A stretch of 64,000 nt of DNA from Streptomyces glomeratus (GCF_021462825.1 NZ_JAKEEB010000028.1:1-64000); one strand, 5' to 3'; shown: positions 15,465-24,863, counted from the first letter of the stretch. Notes: generated from the sequence alone by a model not told the origin. Translations and numbers: made by a program.

Positions 15465-17840
15465 ATGGGACGAGCGGAAGAGAGACGAGCGCGACAGCGC
15501 GGTGGCCGCCGCGCGGCGCCCAAGCGCTCGTCCGGGACGGCCGGAGCCACCGGGACCCCGGGGGTCGCCGGGACCACCAACTCCCCGTCGGCGGGCGGCC
15601 GGGCCGCCGCGCGCGGCAGGGGTGCCAGGGCCGCGAGGAACGGGAAGTCCGGGAAGAGCGGCATACGCCGGTTCTTCACCTGGAAGAAGGTCGTCGGCTC
15701 GCTGTTCGGCTTCGTGCTGCTGACCATGGGCGCGTTCGTGCTGCTGTACATCGTGACGCCCATCCCGGAGGGCAACGCCACCGCCAAGTTGCAGAGCAAC
15801 GTCTACAAGTACGGCGACGGCACGATCCTCGCCCGCACCGGCGAGATCAACCGGGAGAACGTCGCCCTCGCCGAGGTCCCCAAGGCCGTCCAGCACACCT
15901 TCGTCGCGGCCGAGAACAAGACCTTCTACGACGACTCCGGCGTCGATCTGAAGGGCACGGCCCGCGGTCTGCTCAACACCCTCTCCGGCAAGGGCGCCCA
16001 GGGTGGTTCGACGATCACCCAGCAGTACGTCAAGAACTACTACCTGAACCAGAACCAGACCGTCACGCGCAAGCTGAAGGAACTGGTCATCTCGCTGAAG
16101 CTGGACCGCAAGAAGTCCAAGGAGTACATCCTCGCGGGCTACATCAACACCAGCTACTACGGCCGCGGCGCCTACGGCATCCAGGCCGCCGCGCAGGCGT
16201 ACTACGGCAAGGACGCCAAGAAGCTCACGGTCGAGCAGGGCGCGTACCTCGCCTCCCTGCTCCAGGCGCCGAACCAGTACGACTGGGCCATCGCCAGCGA
16301 CACCGGCAAGAAGCTGGTGCAGAACCGGTGGAACTACGTCCTGGACAACATGGTGCAGATGCACTGGCTGGACGCGGGCGAGCGCCAGGCCATGAAGTTC
16401 CCGGTGCCGAAGGCGCCCAAGGCGGCGCCCGGCATGGAGGGGCAGACCGGCTACCTGGTGGACGCGGCCAACGCGGAGCTGGAGAAGCAGCTGGTCGCCC
16501 AGGGCACCGCCGCCTCCATCGGTGACGCGGAGGCGCTGGTGAAGGCCGGCGGCTGGACCATCACGGTGAACATCGACAAGAAGAAGCAGCGCGAGCTGGA
16601 ACAGGCGGTCAAGCAGCAGCTGACCAGCAAGCTGAACCCGAAGAAGCGTTCCGTCGACGGTGATGTCCAGCCCGGGGCCGTGTCGGTCGACCCGAAGACG
16701 GGCCGGGTGCTCGCCATGTACGGCGGCCTGGACTACTTCAAGCACTTCCGCAACAACGCGACGCGCCGTGACTACCAGCCCGCCTCCACCTTCAAGCCGC
16801 TGATCCTCGCGGCCGCGCTGGAGGACCAGGCCAAGACGCAGGACGGCCGGGCGATCACCGCCAACACGATCTACGACGGCACGAGCCGCCGCCCGGTCAA
16901 GGGCAGCGCGATCGGCTTCGCCCCGCCGAACGAGGACGATCAGGACTACGGCCCCATCACCGTCCAGACGGCGATGAACAAGTCCGTCAACTCGGTCTTC
17001 GCGCAGATGGGCGTCGACGTCGGCATGCCCGAGGTGCTGAAGGTCGCGAACTCGCTCGGGATGGACACCAAGGGCCTGCCGGCCGTGCCCGCGCAGACCC
17101 TCGGCAGCATGGGCGCGAGCCCGCTGGAGATGGCCGGCATCTACGCCACCCTCGACAACCACGGCCGGAAGGTCACCCCGGCGATCATCAAGTCGGCCGA
17201 GCACAAGGACAGCACGGTCAAGCTCCCCGACCCGATCGGCAGCCAGGTCATCAGCCGCACGGCCGCCGACACGGTCACCTCGGTGCTCACCGGCGTGGTC
17301 GACGACGGTACGGCCCAGACGTCGGTCCGGGAGAACCCGGCGCGCCGCGGCCAGCAGGTCGCCGGCAAGACGGGCACGTCCGACAACAACAAGTCGGCCT
17401 GGTTCACCGGCTACACGCCCGATCTGGTCACCTCCGTCGGCCTGTTCGGCGAGAGCGCCAAGAACGGCGCCCAGGTCGGTCTGACGGGCGCCACGGGCCG
17501 CATCCCGGGCAGCGGCCGTATCAACGGCGGTGGGTACCCGGCGCAGATCTGGGCCGCGTACACCTTCGAGGCGATGGGCGAGGTCAGCACGTTCGACCTG
17601 GACACCACGCAGGGCGCGGCGGTCCAGCCGAGTGTGACGCCGACCCTCTCGCAGTCGCCCAGCAGCACGCCGTCGTCGACGCCGACCACGCAGAAGCCGA
17701 CGTCCCAGCCGCCGACGAGCTCGGCTCCGCCGACCCCGAGCCAGACGCCCACCCAGACGCCGACGACGAACGCACCGAGCACTCCGGTCACCACGCCGCC
17801 GACGACTCCGGTGGATCCGCTCGATCCGAACGCGCAGTAG
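15465..17840 (+). CDS. Class A penicillin-binding protein
   Basis: The 791-residue bifunctional peptidoglycan synthase has a basic cytoplasmic tail, a transmembrane helix at about residues 76-97, a GT51 glycosyltransferase domain (AAENKTFYDDSGVD with the catalytic Glu, and GGSTITQQYVKN), and a transpeptidase domain with SxxK in PASTFKPL, SxN in MNKSVNSVF and KTG in AGKTGTSDNN. From about residue 705 there is a Thr/Ser/Pro-rich tail (about 85 residues) of low complexity that probably runs through the wall. In the GT motif the usual E-D is E-N, as often in actinobacteria. It polymerises and crosslinks glycan strands outside the membrane. Confidence 0.95.
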   Translation: MGRAEERRARQRGGRRAAPKRSSGTAGATGTPGVAGTTNSPSAGGRAAARGRGARAARNGKSGKSGIRRFFTWKKVVGSLFGFVLLTMGAFVLLYIVTPIPEGNATAKLQSNVYKYGDGTILARTGEINRENVALAEVPKAVQHTFVAAENKTFYDDSGVDLKGTARGLLNTLSGKGAQGGSTITQQYVKNYYLNQNQTVTRKLKELVISLKLDRKKSKEYILAGYINTSYYGRGAYGIQAAAQAYYGKDAKKLTVEQGAYLASLLQAPNQYDWAIASDTGKKLVQNRWNYVLDNMVQMHWLDAGERQAMKFPVPKAPKAAPGMEGQTGYLVDAANAELEKQLVAQGTAASIGDAEALVKAGGWTITVNIDKKKQRELEQAVKQQLTSKLNPKKRSVDGDVQPGAVSVDPKTGRVLAMYGGLDYFKHFRNNATRRDYQPASTFKPLILAAALEDQAKTQDGRAITANTIYDGTSRRPVKGSAIGFAPPNEDDQDYGPITVQTAMNKSVNSVFAQMGVDVGMPEVLKVANSLGMDTKGLPAVPAQTLGSMGASPLEMAGIYATLDNHGRKVTPAIIKSAEHKDSTVKLPDPIGSQVISRTAADTVTSVLTGVVDDGTAQTSVRENPARRGQQVAGKTGTSDNNKSAWFTGYTPDLVTSVGLFGESAKNGAQVGLTGATGRIPGSGRINGGGYPAQIWAAYTFEAMGEVSTFDLDTTQGAAVQPSVTPTLSQSPSSTPSSTPTTQKPTSQPPTSSAPPTPSQTPTQTPTTNAPSTPVTTPPTTPVDPLDPNAQ

Positions 17841-17848
17841 CAAGGAGC

Positions 17849-17890
17849 ACGAGGGCGCCCGGCGGACCTGCCACCGGGCGCACTCCTCGT
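17849..17890. terminator. Convergent terminator between PBP and catalase
   Basis: GCGCCCGG (17855-17862) pairs with CCGGGCGC (17874-17881), extended by ACGAGG/CCTCGT across a small bulge. It lies between the two converging stop codons. Confidence 0.55.
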
Positions 17891-17898
17891 CGTAGGCT

Positions 17899-19362
17899 TC
17901 AGCCTCCGTTGACGTTGTTGGCGATGCGGTCGCCGACCTCCTTGTCGATGTTGCGCCAGTACTGCAGCGCGCGGTCCATGACCGGGCGGGAGACCCCCTG
18001 CAGCAGGTGCCCGGTGACATTGGAGACCAGCCGGTCACGGGCCGCCTCGTCCAGGACCTGGCGGACCATCGTGTGGGCCTGGCCGAAGTCGTCGTCCTCG
18101 CGGTGCAGCCGGTACGCCTCCCGCACCATCTCGCCCGCCGTCTGCCAGCCGGCGGGGTCGCCGAACTGCTGGACGGCCGCGGCCGGTCCGCCGTAGGAAT
18201 TCGGCGCGTACGGCCTCGCGGTGTGCGCGGGCTCGTAGCGCATCGGGCCGTCCTTGGCGTAGGACCGCACGTCCACGCGCGGCCGGTTGGGCGGCAGCTG
18301 GGTGTAGTTCGGGCCGATGCGGTAGCGGTGGGTGTCCGGGTACGAGAAGAGCCGGCCGAGCAGCATCTTGTCCGGGGACGGGCCGATGCCCGGCACCATG
18401 TTGGAGGGCTCGAACGCGGCCTGCTCGATGTGGACGAAGTAGTCCTCCGGGTTCCTGTTCAGGGTCATCCGGCCGACCTCGATCAGGGGGTAGTCGCCGT
18501 GCGGCCACACCTTCGTCAGGTCGAACGGGTTGAACCGGTAGTCCGGCGCGTCCTCGAACGGCATCACCTGCACATGCATCGTCCAGGACGGGTGCTCGCC
18601 GCGCTCGATCGCCTCGTACAGATCACGGCGATGCAGGTCGGCGTCCTTGCCCGCCAGCTCGTCGGCCTGCTCCTGGGTGAGGAAGTCGATGCCCTGGTCG
18701 GTCTTGAGGTGGTACTTGACCCAGAACTTCTCGCCGCCCCCGTTGATCCACATGTAGGTGTGGGAGGAGTAGCCGTTCATATGGCGGTACGTCTTCGGGA
18801 TGCCCCGGTCGCCCATCAGCCACGTCACCTGGTGCGCGGACTCGGGGGAGAGGGTCCAGAAGTCCCACTGCATGTCGTTGTTGCGCAGCCCGGTCACCGG
18901 ATGGCGCTTCTGGGAGCGGATGAAGTCCTGGAATTTCATCGGGTCCCGGACGAAGAAGATCGGGGTGTTGTTCCCCACGAGGTCGTAGTTGCCGTGTTCG
19001 GTATAGAACTTGAGCGCGAAACCGCGGGGGTCGCGCCAGGTGTCCGGGGAGCCCAGCTCGCCGGCGACGGTGGAGAAGCGCGCGAGCATCTCCGTGCGCC
19101 TGCCGGGCTGGAGGAGGTCTGCCTTGGTGAACTGGCTGACATCGTTGGTGACTTCGAAGAATCCGTATGCGCCGCTGCCCTTGGCGTGCACCACCCGCTC
19201 CGGAACCCGTTCGCGATTGAACTGGGCCATCTTCTCGATCAGGTAATGATCCTGGAGAAGGATCGGGCCGTTCGAGCCGACGGTGAGCGAGTGCTCGTCG
19301 CTCTCCGCCGGGATGCCCGCATTGGTGGTGGTGTAGGGAACCGACTGGGGTACCTGGGTCAC
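17899..19362 (-). CDS. Monofunctional heme catalase
   Basis: The 487-residue clade 3-type catalase has the active-site His segment ERVVHAKGSGAYGFFEVT, the RFSTVAGELGSPDTWRDPRG region with the essential Asn/Asp environment, and the proximal heme ligand in RLFSYPDTHRYRIGPNY (Tyr). It disproportionates H2O2. The GTG start lies behind GGGAGG. No CatR-like Fur regulator adjoins it, unlike the classical catR-catA pair, so its control must come from elsewhere; a TTGGAC-GGG-GTCCAA dyad is in the upstream region. With ahpCD and oxyR 9 kb away it adds to peroxide defence. Confidence 0.95.
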   Translation of the reverse strand: MTQVPQSVPYTTTNAGIPAESDEHSLTVGSNGPILLQDHYLIEKMAQFNRERVPERVVHAKGSGAYGFFEVTNDVSQFTKADLLQPGRRTEMLARFSTVAGELGSPDTWRDPRGFALKFYTEHGNYDLVGNNTPIFFVRDPMKFQDFIRSQKRHPVTGLRNNDMQWDFWTLSPESAHQVTWLMGDRGIPKTYRHMNGYSSHTYMWINGGGEKFWVKYHLKTDQGIDFLTQEQADELAGKDADLHRRDLYEAIERGEHPSWTMHVQVMPFEDAPDYRFNPFDLTKVWPHGDYPLIEVGRMTLNRNPEDYFVHIEQAAFEPSNMVPGIGPSPDKMLLGRLFSYPDTHRYRIGPNYTQLPPNRPRVDVRSYAKDGPMRYEPAHTARPYAPNSYGGPAAAVQQFGDPAGWQTAGEMVREAYRLHREDDDFGQAHTMVRQVLDEAARDRLVSNVTGHLLQGVSRPVMDRALQYWRNIDKEVGDRIANNVNGG

Positions 19363-19449
19363 GAGCGTCCTCCCGTCATGCTTAGGGGGTCGGTCGAGTC
19401 GCTTCGGTCACCCCAGCAGTCAACTCCGCCGACGGGACGTCGGCAACAT

Positions 19450-19464
19450 TTGGACGGGGTCCAA
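19450..19464. promoter_or_regulatory. Dyad upstream of catalase gene
   Basis: TTGGAC-GGG-GTCCAA is a perfect 6-bp inverted repeat, 88 bp before the catalase start. It could bind a peroxide regulator; there is no further evidence. Confidence 0.25.
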
Positions 19465-19531
19465 TTCCGGTACTCTTCCAGGCGGTGATCAGGGCCCTTC
19501 CGGGACCTGGACCGGCCCCCGGCCCTTGGCC

Positions 19532-21667
19532 TCACCCCCGGTTCAGCTCGAACCAGACCACCTTTCCCGTGCTCAGCCGGGTCGCGCCCCAGCGCCGGGC
19601 CAGCCGGTTCACCAGATACAGCCCCCGGCCGCCTTCGTCCGTGGCGCGGGCCTGCCGCAGTCGCGGCAGCTGAGGCACATCGTCGCCGACCTCGCAGCGC
19701 AGCACGTCGGTACGCAGCAGCCGCAGCGTCACCGGCCGTGACGCATAGCGCACGGCGTTGGTCACGACCTCGCTGACCAGCAGCTCCACCGAGTCCGTCA
19801 GCTCCTCCAGGCCCCAGCGGGCCAGCGCCCGCCGGGCGAGGCGCCGGGCCCGGCCCGGTGCCGCGTCCTCGGGCTCCAGGACCCAGTACGCGACATCGCT
19901 CGGCGCGATCCCGTCGAAACGGGCGGCGAGCAGCGCGATGTCGTCGTCCCGGTCGCCCGGGCCGAGCATGTCGAGCACCTCGTCGCACAGCGCCTCCAGC
20001 GGCGGCGGATGGTCCGCGCCGGTGAGCTGGGCGGTGGCGGCGAGCTTCTCCCGCAGCTGCTCTATACCGGTCCACACGTCCCGCAGCCGGGACTCGACCA
20101 GGCCGTCGGTGTACAGCAGCAGGGTCGCGCCCGCCGGGGCGTCCAGCTCCACCGCCTCGAAGTCGACCCCGCCCACGCCGATGGGGGCGCCCGCCGGCAC
20201 CCGCAGCACCTCCGCCCGGCCGCCCAGATGCAGCAGCACCGGCGGCGGGTGACCGGCGTTGGCGATGGTGATGCGGTGCGCGACCGGGTCGTACACCGCG
20301 TACAGGCAGGTCGCCATGCGGTCGGTGCCCAGCCGCTGGGCCTGCTCGTCGAGGTGGTGCAGCACCTCCTGCGGCGGCAGGTCCAGCCCGGCGAGCGTCT
20401 GGGCCGTCGTGCGCAGCTGCCCCATGATCGCCGCGGACGTCATGGAGTGGCCCATGACGTCCCCCACGACGAGGGCCACCCGGCTGCCGGGCAGCGGAAT
20501 GGCGTCGTACCAGTCGCCCCCGACCCGTGCGGTCTCGGCGGCCGGCAGATAGCGGGACGCGAGCCGCACACCCGTCGGGTTGGGCAGGGTCTCCGGCAGC
20601 ATGGTGCGCTGCAGCTCGTCCGCGATGTACGCCTCGCGGCCGTACAGCACCGCCTTGTCGATGCCGAGGGCGCTGTGGGTGGCGAGCTGCGCGGCCACCA
20701 GCAGATCGTCCGCCTCGAACGCCGGCCGCTCGGGACGGCGCAGGAACAGGGCGGCGCCGATGACCCGCCGCCGCCCCCGCAGCGGCGCCAGGATCGCGCG
20801 CTGACCGGGAGGGATCGCGAGATCCTCGCCGAGCAGCTCCGGGAGCGCGGCACGGGCGGCGGGCGCGTCCGCGAACACGGGCCGCACCCCGCGCAGCACC
20901 TCGGCGAGCGCTCCGCCCGGGAGCACCTCGCACAGCTCGTTGCTCCGATCCGCGAGCCCGGAGTTCTCCACCGCCGGCACCGGCAGGATCCCCTCCTCCA
21001 GGTCCCGTTCCTGCGGGATCCGGTCGGTGCGCCGCAGCCGCAGCACCAGGGGACCGGTGGGGCGCTCGTCACCGACCGGCAGCGGGTCGCGCAGATAGAC
21101 GAGGATCGTGTCCGAAAAGGTCGGCACGGTGGCCCGGCACAGGCCCATCACGATCTCGTCGAGGTCTATGCCGCGGGCGATCCGCCGGGTCGCGGCGCCC
21201 ACGAAACGCAGCCGGTCCCCGTCGCGCCGCATCGGCATGGGGCCGTGCGGCGGCGGTGTCTTGCCGGTGCGCCGGTCCTTGCCCCCGGGCAGATGGGAGG
21301 CACGGTCCTGCCCGGCACCCGGCTGGACGGGAATGCCGCCCTCGGGCGCGGGTCGCGGCCGGTGCGCATCCGGCTCGTCGGCGGCCGGCTGGGAGTGCTC
21401 GGCTCCCTCCGCCGCGGGCAGCGGGGTGGGCGTTCCGCCCTGGTTGCCCGGCGGTCCGTGCTGGGCGCAGGGCAGGGGCACGGAGGGAGCGGCGGACACG
21501 CCGCCGGTCCGGGTCTGTGCGGGTAACGCGGGGGCCGGCGGGGCGGCCGGCGCGGAAGGCAGCGGCTCCGGGGTACGCAGGAGCGCCCCGCGGGGGTCCG
21601 CGGGGCCGACGCCCGCCTGGGGGCGCTCGTGGGAGGTCGGGTGCTCCGTCACGCGTGTCGAATCCAT
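19532..21667 (-). CDS. GAF-like, PP2C/SpoIIE phosphatase and HATPase protein
   Basis: With the ATG at 21667 the product is 711 residues. A Pro/Ala/Arg-rich disordered N-terminus (about 120 residues) is followed by a GAF-like sensor region, then a PP2C/SpoIIE domain (RVGGDWYDAIPLP, LVVGDVMGHSM, IANAGHPPPVLL, LLLYTDGLVESR, RDDDIALLAAR) with all metal motifs intact, and a C-terminal HATPase_c domain (VSEVVTNAVRY, TDEGGRGLYLV). Such proteins phosphorylate and dephosphorylate anti-anti-sigma factors. The start is uncertain: no good Shine-Dalgarno precedes it, and a TTG at 21856 extends the frame. No sigma or STAS gene is adjacent. Confidence 0.88.
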   Translation of the reverse strand: MDSTRVTEHPTSHERPQAGVGPADPRGALLRTPEPLPSAPAAPPAPALPAQTRTGGVSAAPSVPLPCAQHGPPGNQGGTPTPLPAAEGAEHSQPAADEPDAHRPRPAPEGGIPVQPGAGQDRASHLPGGKDRRTGKTPPPHGPMPMRRDGDRLRFVGAATRRIARGIDLDEIVMGLCRATVPTFSDTILVYLRDPLPVGDERPTGPLVLRLRRTDRIPQERDLEEGILPVPAVENSGLADRSNELCEVLPGGALAEVLRGVRPVFADAPAARAALPELLGEDLAIPPGQRAILAPLRGRRRVIGAALFLRRPERPAFEADDLLVAAQLATHSALGIDKAVLYGREAYIADELQRTMLPETLPNPTGVRLASRYLPAAETARVGGDWYDAIPLPGSRVALVVGDVMGHSMTSAAIMGQLRTTAQTLAGLDLPPQEVLHHLDEQAQRLGTDRMATCLYAVYDPVAHRITIANAGHPPPVLLHLGGRAEVLRVPAGAPIGVGGVDFEAVELDAPAGATLLLYTDGLVESRLRDVWTGIEQLREKLAATAQLTGADHPPPLEALCDEVLDMLGPGDRDDDIALLAARFDGIAPSDVAYWVLEPEDAAPGRARRLARRALARWGLEELTDSVELLVSEVVTNAVRYASRPVTLRLLRTDVLRCEVGDDVPQLPRLRQARATDEGGRGLYLVNRLARRWGATRLSTGKVVWFELNRG

Positions 21668-21941
21668 CCGTCCGGGGCTGCGCGCCGTGCGTGCAGTTGG
21701 TCCCGCCGAGAAGCCGATACCCGGAATACGTGCCCCAGGAACGGAATTCCCGCATGGTGACAGGCCGTCGCCGATCCGCCCGACGGCCCAGCCGTCCCTG
21801 TATGGCCCTCGTACCCCACGCTCACGTCCTGCCGCCCCTCGGTGACGTTCGGTCAAACCCAGCGCATATTGTGGGAGTTGCTGTGCTGTGCCCTTGCGGA
21901 GGACGATCCTACGGTTGTACCGCGGGGGCGCAACAAGGGTC

Positions 21942-22634
21942 TCATGAGGCCGCGTACGCGGGTATGCGATCCCAGTCCTCCGGCAGCTGCGGCACCGGCC
22001 AGGACGGATCCGGGCGCCAGTGCTGCCAGCCGTCCGAGAAGGGCGCTCCCCAGGTGCGGATCACCTCCACCGCGGACCGTCCCGCCTGCCGCACCCGGTC
22101 GGCCAGCCGCGCGTCCATCAGACCGTCCCGCTGCGCCTGCACGAACTCGTCCTCGTCGCGCCAGCCCCAGCTGCGGTCGGGGTAGACGCAGATGTCGAGG
22201 AAGTGGTCCTCGGAGTCGACCCCGCCGGCCCAGCGCACCAGCGGCTCCTCCAGATTCACGTACCAGTTCTTGAACCGCCAGCCCGGATCCCAGAACAGCC
22301 ACACCGACCAGGGCTCGCCGGGCCGTGCCAGCTTGAGCACGCCCGTGCCGAACCAGCGGTCGAGCTGCACGGTCCGCGGCTTGGTGTAGCGGGACTCCAG
22401 CGGCTCGGCGTGCAGCGGCGTGCCGTCGGCGAGGACCGGCTTGACGCACTGGGTGCCGGGGGCCATCCATACGGCGAGCAGCTCCTCGTCGTCCCTGACC
22501 ACGGTGACGGGTCGTGCGATGTGGAAGCGTGGACCGGCGTTCTCACGGTAGCGCCAGAGGATCCGGTCCCCCGGAGCCCAGTACGTCGTCGACCCGCCCG
22601 CTTCCACTCGTCTCACCGCTCCGCCGTCTGCCAT
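21942..22634 (-). CDS. DUF402 domain protein
   Basis: The 230-residue protein matches the DUF402/FomD-like family: an N-terminal beta region (YWAPGDRILWRYREN), a basic strand, and the C-terminal segment WYVNLEEPLVRW followed by DHFLDICVYPDRSWGWRDEDEF, where acidic residues could bind a metal. Family members hydrolyse nucleotide-type phosphoester bonds, for example FomD in fosfomycin synthesis; the substrate here is not known. A TAATAT hexamer (22646-22641) lies 6 nt before the ATG with no Shine-Dalgarno, suggesting a leaderless mRNA. It is just downstream of fumC on the same strand. Confidence 0.85.
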   Translation of the reverse strand: MADGGAVRRVEAGGSTTYWAPGDRILWRYRENAGPRFHIARPVTVVRDDEELLAVWMAPGTQCVKPVLADGTPLHAEPLESRYTKPRTVQLDRWFGTGVLKLARPGEPWSVWLFWDPGWRFKNWYVNLEEPLVRWAGGVDSEDHFLDICVYPDRSWGWRDEDEFVQAQRDGLMDARLADRVRQAGRSAVEVIRTWGAPFSDGWQHWRPDPSWPVPQLPEDWDRIPAYAAS

Positions 22635-22717
22635 GCACAGATATTAGGTGCCCCAGGCATACGACGCTGCGGCGGGCGTCATGGTTCACACGACGGCGGG
22701 CAAGCCGTTGCCCGACG

Positions 22718-24130
22718 TCACGGGCGCGTCATCCGCAGGACATCCAGGGCCTCGTCAAGCTGTTCGAGCGTGAGGTCGCCACGCTCCACATAGCCTTCCT
22801 CCAGGACGACCTGACGGATCGTCCTGCGTTCGGCGAGCGCCTTCTTCGCGACCTTCGCGGCCTCCTCGTAGCCGAGGTACTTGTTGAGCGGCGTGACGAC
22901 GGAGGGCGACGACTCGGCGTACTCGCGGGCGCGTTCCCGGTGGGCGACGATGCCGTCGACGGTCCGGTCGGCCAGCAGCCGCGAGACGTTGGCGAGCAGC
23001 CGGATCGACTCCAGCACGTTCTTCGCGATGACCGGCATCATGACGTTCAGTTCGAAGTTGCCGGAGGCGCCCGCGGTGGTGATGGCCACGTCGTTGCCGA
23101 TGACCTGCGCGGCGACCATGAGGACGGCCTCGGGGATGACCGGGTTGACCTTGCCGGGCATGATCGAGGACCCCGGCTGCAGATCGGGCAGGCCGATCTC
23201 GGCCAGTCCGGTGCGCGGACCGGAGGCCATCCAGCGCAGATCGTTGGCGATCTTGGTCAGTCCCACGGCGATGGTCCGCAGCTGCCCGCTGGTCTCGACG
23301 ATGCCGTCCCGCGCGCCCTGTGCCTCGAAGTGGTTGCGCGCCTCGGTGAGCGGCAGTCCGGTGGACCGGGCGAGCTCGGCGATGACGGCGGCGGAGAAGC
23401 CGGGCGGGGTGTTGATCCCGGTGCCCACCGCGGTGCCGCCCAGCGGCAGTTCGGCCAGGCGGGGCAGTGAGGCGTTCAGCCGCTCGATGCCGTACCGCAC
23501 CTGCGCGGCGTAGCCGCCGAACTCCTGCCCCAGCGTCACGGGCGTTGCGTCCATGAGGTGAGTCCGCCCTGACTTCACCACATCGGCGAACTCGTCGGCC
23601 TTGCGCTCGAGAGAGGTGGCGAGGTGATCGAGGGCGGGGACGAGGTCGTGGGTGACGGCGGCGGTGGCGGCGATGTGCACGGACGACGGGAAGACGTCGT
23701 TGGACGACTGTGAGGCGTTCACGTGGTCGTTCGGATGCACGTCGCGCCCGAGCCGCTCACTGGCGAGGGTGGCGACGACCTCGTTGGTGTTCATGTTGGA
23801 CGAGGTGCCCGACCCGGTCTGGAACACATCCACGGGAAAGTGCTCGTCCCACCGCCCCTCGGCCACCTCGGCGGCCGCCTCCTGGATGGCGTCGGCAACG
23901 TCCTTGCCGAGCACGCCGAGCTCCGCGTTGACCTTGGCGGCGGCCCCCTTGATCCGCGCGAGCGCCTCGATGTGCGCGCGCTCGATCCGCTGCCCGGAGA
24001 CGGGGAAGTTCTCGACAGCGCGCTGGGTCTGGGCGCGCCACTTGGCGTCGATGGGAACCCGGATCTCGCCCATGGAGTCGTGCTCGGTGCGGTATCGCCG
24101 GCTGCCGTCCGCGTCGGCCGTTGTGGTCAT
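22718..24130 (-). CDS. fumC: Fumarate hydratase class II
   Basis: The 470-residue enzyme has the three fumarase/aspartase signatures: HVNASQSSNDVFPSSVHIA, GRTHLMDATPVTLGQEFGG, and the mobile active-site loop GSSIMPGKVNPV. It interconverts fumarate and malate without an iron-sulfur cluster. The ATG at 24130 is set 9 nt after AGGAGG; the ATG at 24139 is only 1 nt from that Shine-Dalgarno and is rejected. The leader holds a 13-bp hairpin whose right arm runs into the Shine-Dalgarno. A class I fumarase is encoded 4 kb away, so this may be the oxygen- or iron-starvation-proof copy. Confidence 0.96.
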   Translation of the reverse strand: MTTTADADGSRRYRTEHDSMGEIRVPIDAKWRAQTQRAVENFPVSGQRIERAHIEALARIKGAAAKVNAELGVLGKDVADAIQEAAAEVAEGRWDEHFPVDVFQTGSGTSSNMNTNEVVATLASERLGRDVHPNDHVNASQSSNDVFPSSVHIAATAAVTHDLVPALDHLATSLERKADEFADVVKSGRTHLMDATPVTLGQEFGGYAAQVRYGIERLNASLPRLAELPLGGTAVGTGINTPPGFSAAVIAELARSTGLPLTEARNHFEAQGARDGIVETSGQLRTIAVGLTKIANDLRWMASGPRTGLAEIGLPDLQPGSSIMPGKVNPVIPEAVLMVAAQVIGNDVAITTAGASGNFELNVMMPVIAKNVLESIRLLANVSRLLADRTVDGIVAHRERAREYAESSPSVVTPLNKYLGYEEAAKVAKKALAERRTIRQVVLEEGYVERGDLTLEQLDEALDVLRMTRP

Positions 24131-24143
24131 CGTCGTCATACCT

Positions 24144-24197
24144 CCTGGAACGGGAGCACGTGACGGGCGACGACTATTCCCGTACTCCCGTTCCAGG
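24144..24197 (-). promoter_or_regulatory. Hairpin overlapping fumC Shine-Dalgarno
   Basis: On the minus strand CCTGGAACGGGAG (24197-24185) pairs perfectly with CTCCCGTTCCAGG (24156-24144), with an inner ACGGG/CCCGT stem in the loop. The last three bases of the right arm are the first three of the AGGAGG Shine-Dalgarno. When folded it would partly hide the ribosome site. It could also be an operator. Confidence 0.5.
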
Positions 24198-24257
24198 ATC
24201 CGACGCGCTGCCGCCGTTGTCGCGGCAGGCTCGACGGCGGGTTACCGTGGGCTGCGG

Positions 24258-24734
24258 TCAGCAGCTGTTGACGAGGGACATGCGCCGGATGTCGTCGTAC
24301 CAGCCGGGGTCGAAGTTCCCCTTCGCCGTCCATACGTAGCGCTGGGTGTGGTCGGGCAGGTTCTTCACGAACTTGGTCGGGCTCGCCGGGTCCTGAATCC
24401 GCGCGTTGCGCAGAGCCGTGAGAACGGCTCCGTTCGCGTCCTTCAGACGTACGCGCATCAGCCAGGCGTCGTGGTTGTCGCTGCTGGTGACCGTGGCCCG
24501 GAAGTAAGCCGTACCGTCCGGGTACACGGTCCACCTCGCACCCGAGAACATGGTGCAGTCGCCACTGCGCAGGGTGCCCCACGTGAATGACTTCCAGGCC
24601 GGCGCGTGGACCGAGGCGTCGGCCGTACCCACAGTGGGGACCAGGGCGACGGCGGTCAGGGCGGCGGTGGCCACGGCGGTGGCCACGAGCTTGCGGGGCC
24701 GACGGATCACGCCGGTGCTCCGGATGTTGCTCAC
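24258..24734 (-). CDS. Small secreted protein of unknown function
   Basis: The 158-residue protein has a Sec-type signal sequence: basic MSNIRSTGVIRRPRKL, a hydrophobic core VATAVATAALTAVALVP, and probable cleavage near TADA-S. The mature part of about 117 residues contains two cysteines (in GDCTMF and the C-terminal NSC) that could form a disulfide, and Trp/Tyr-rich strands (AWKSFTWGTL, YVWTAKGNFDPGWYDDI). I do not recognise a characterised family. The GTG start follows AAAGGA. It is divergent from a LuxR-type regulator, which may control it. Confidence 0.7.
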   Translation of the reverse strand: MSNIRSTGVIRRPRKLVATAVATAALTAVALVPTVGTADASVHAPAWKSFTWGTLRSGDCTMFSGARWTVYPDGTAYFRATVTSSDNHDAWLMRVRLKDANGAVLTALRNARIQDPASPTKFVKNLPDHTQRYVWTAKGNFDPGWYDDIRRMSLVNSC

Positions 24735-24802
24735 TGAATGTTCCTTTCCTCACCGTTGGTGGGGGTGCTGGACCAGGATCGGGGCGCCGGTACGGGCGGT
24801 CA

Positions 24803-24820
24803 CGAGTAGTTGGCTACTCG
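24803..24820. promoter_or_regulatory. Dyad between secreted protein and LuxR regulator genes
   Basis: CGAGTAG-TTGG-CTACTCG is a perfect 7-bp inverted repeat in the 129-bp divergent region, upstream of the regulator's -10-like TAGGAT. It has the form of a LuxR-type binding site. Confidence 0.4.
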
Positions 24821-24863
24821 AATTGGGTTTCGGGATGGATGTCCCGGTTTGTAGGATCCTCAT

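Noticed and set aside
15345..18038. A minus-strand open frame of 897 codons opposite the class A PBP gene
   Set aside because: Composition (Val/Arg/Leu/Asp/His blocks) is that of a shadow frame, and the PBP on the other strand has all catalytic motifs.
21668..21856. N-terminal extension of the PP2C-HATPase protein to a TTG at 21856
   Set aside because: The extra 63 residues have no domain, a TTG start and no Shine-Dalgarno. The start remains uncertain.
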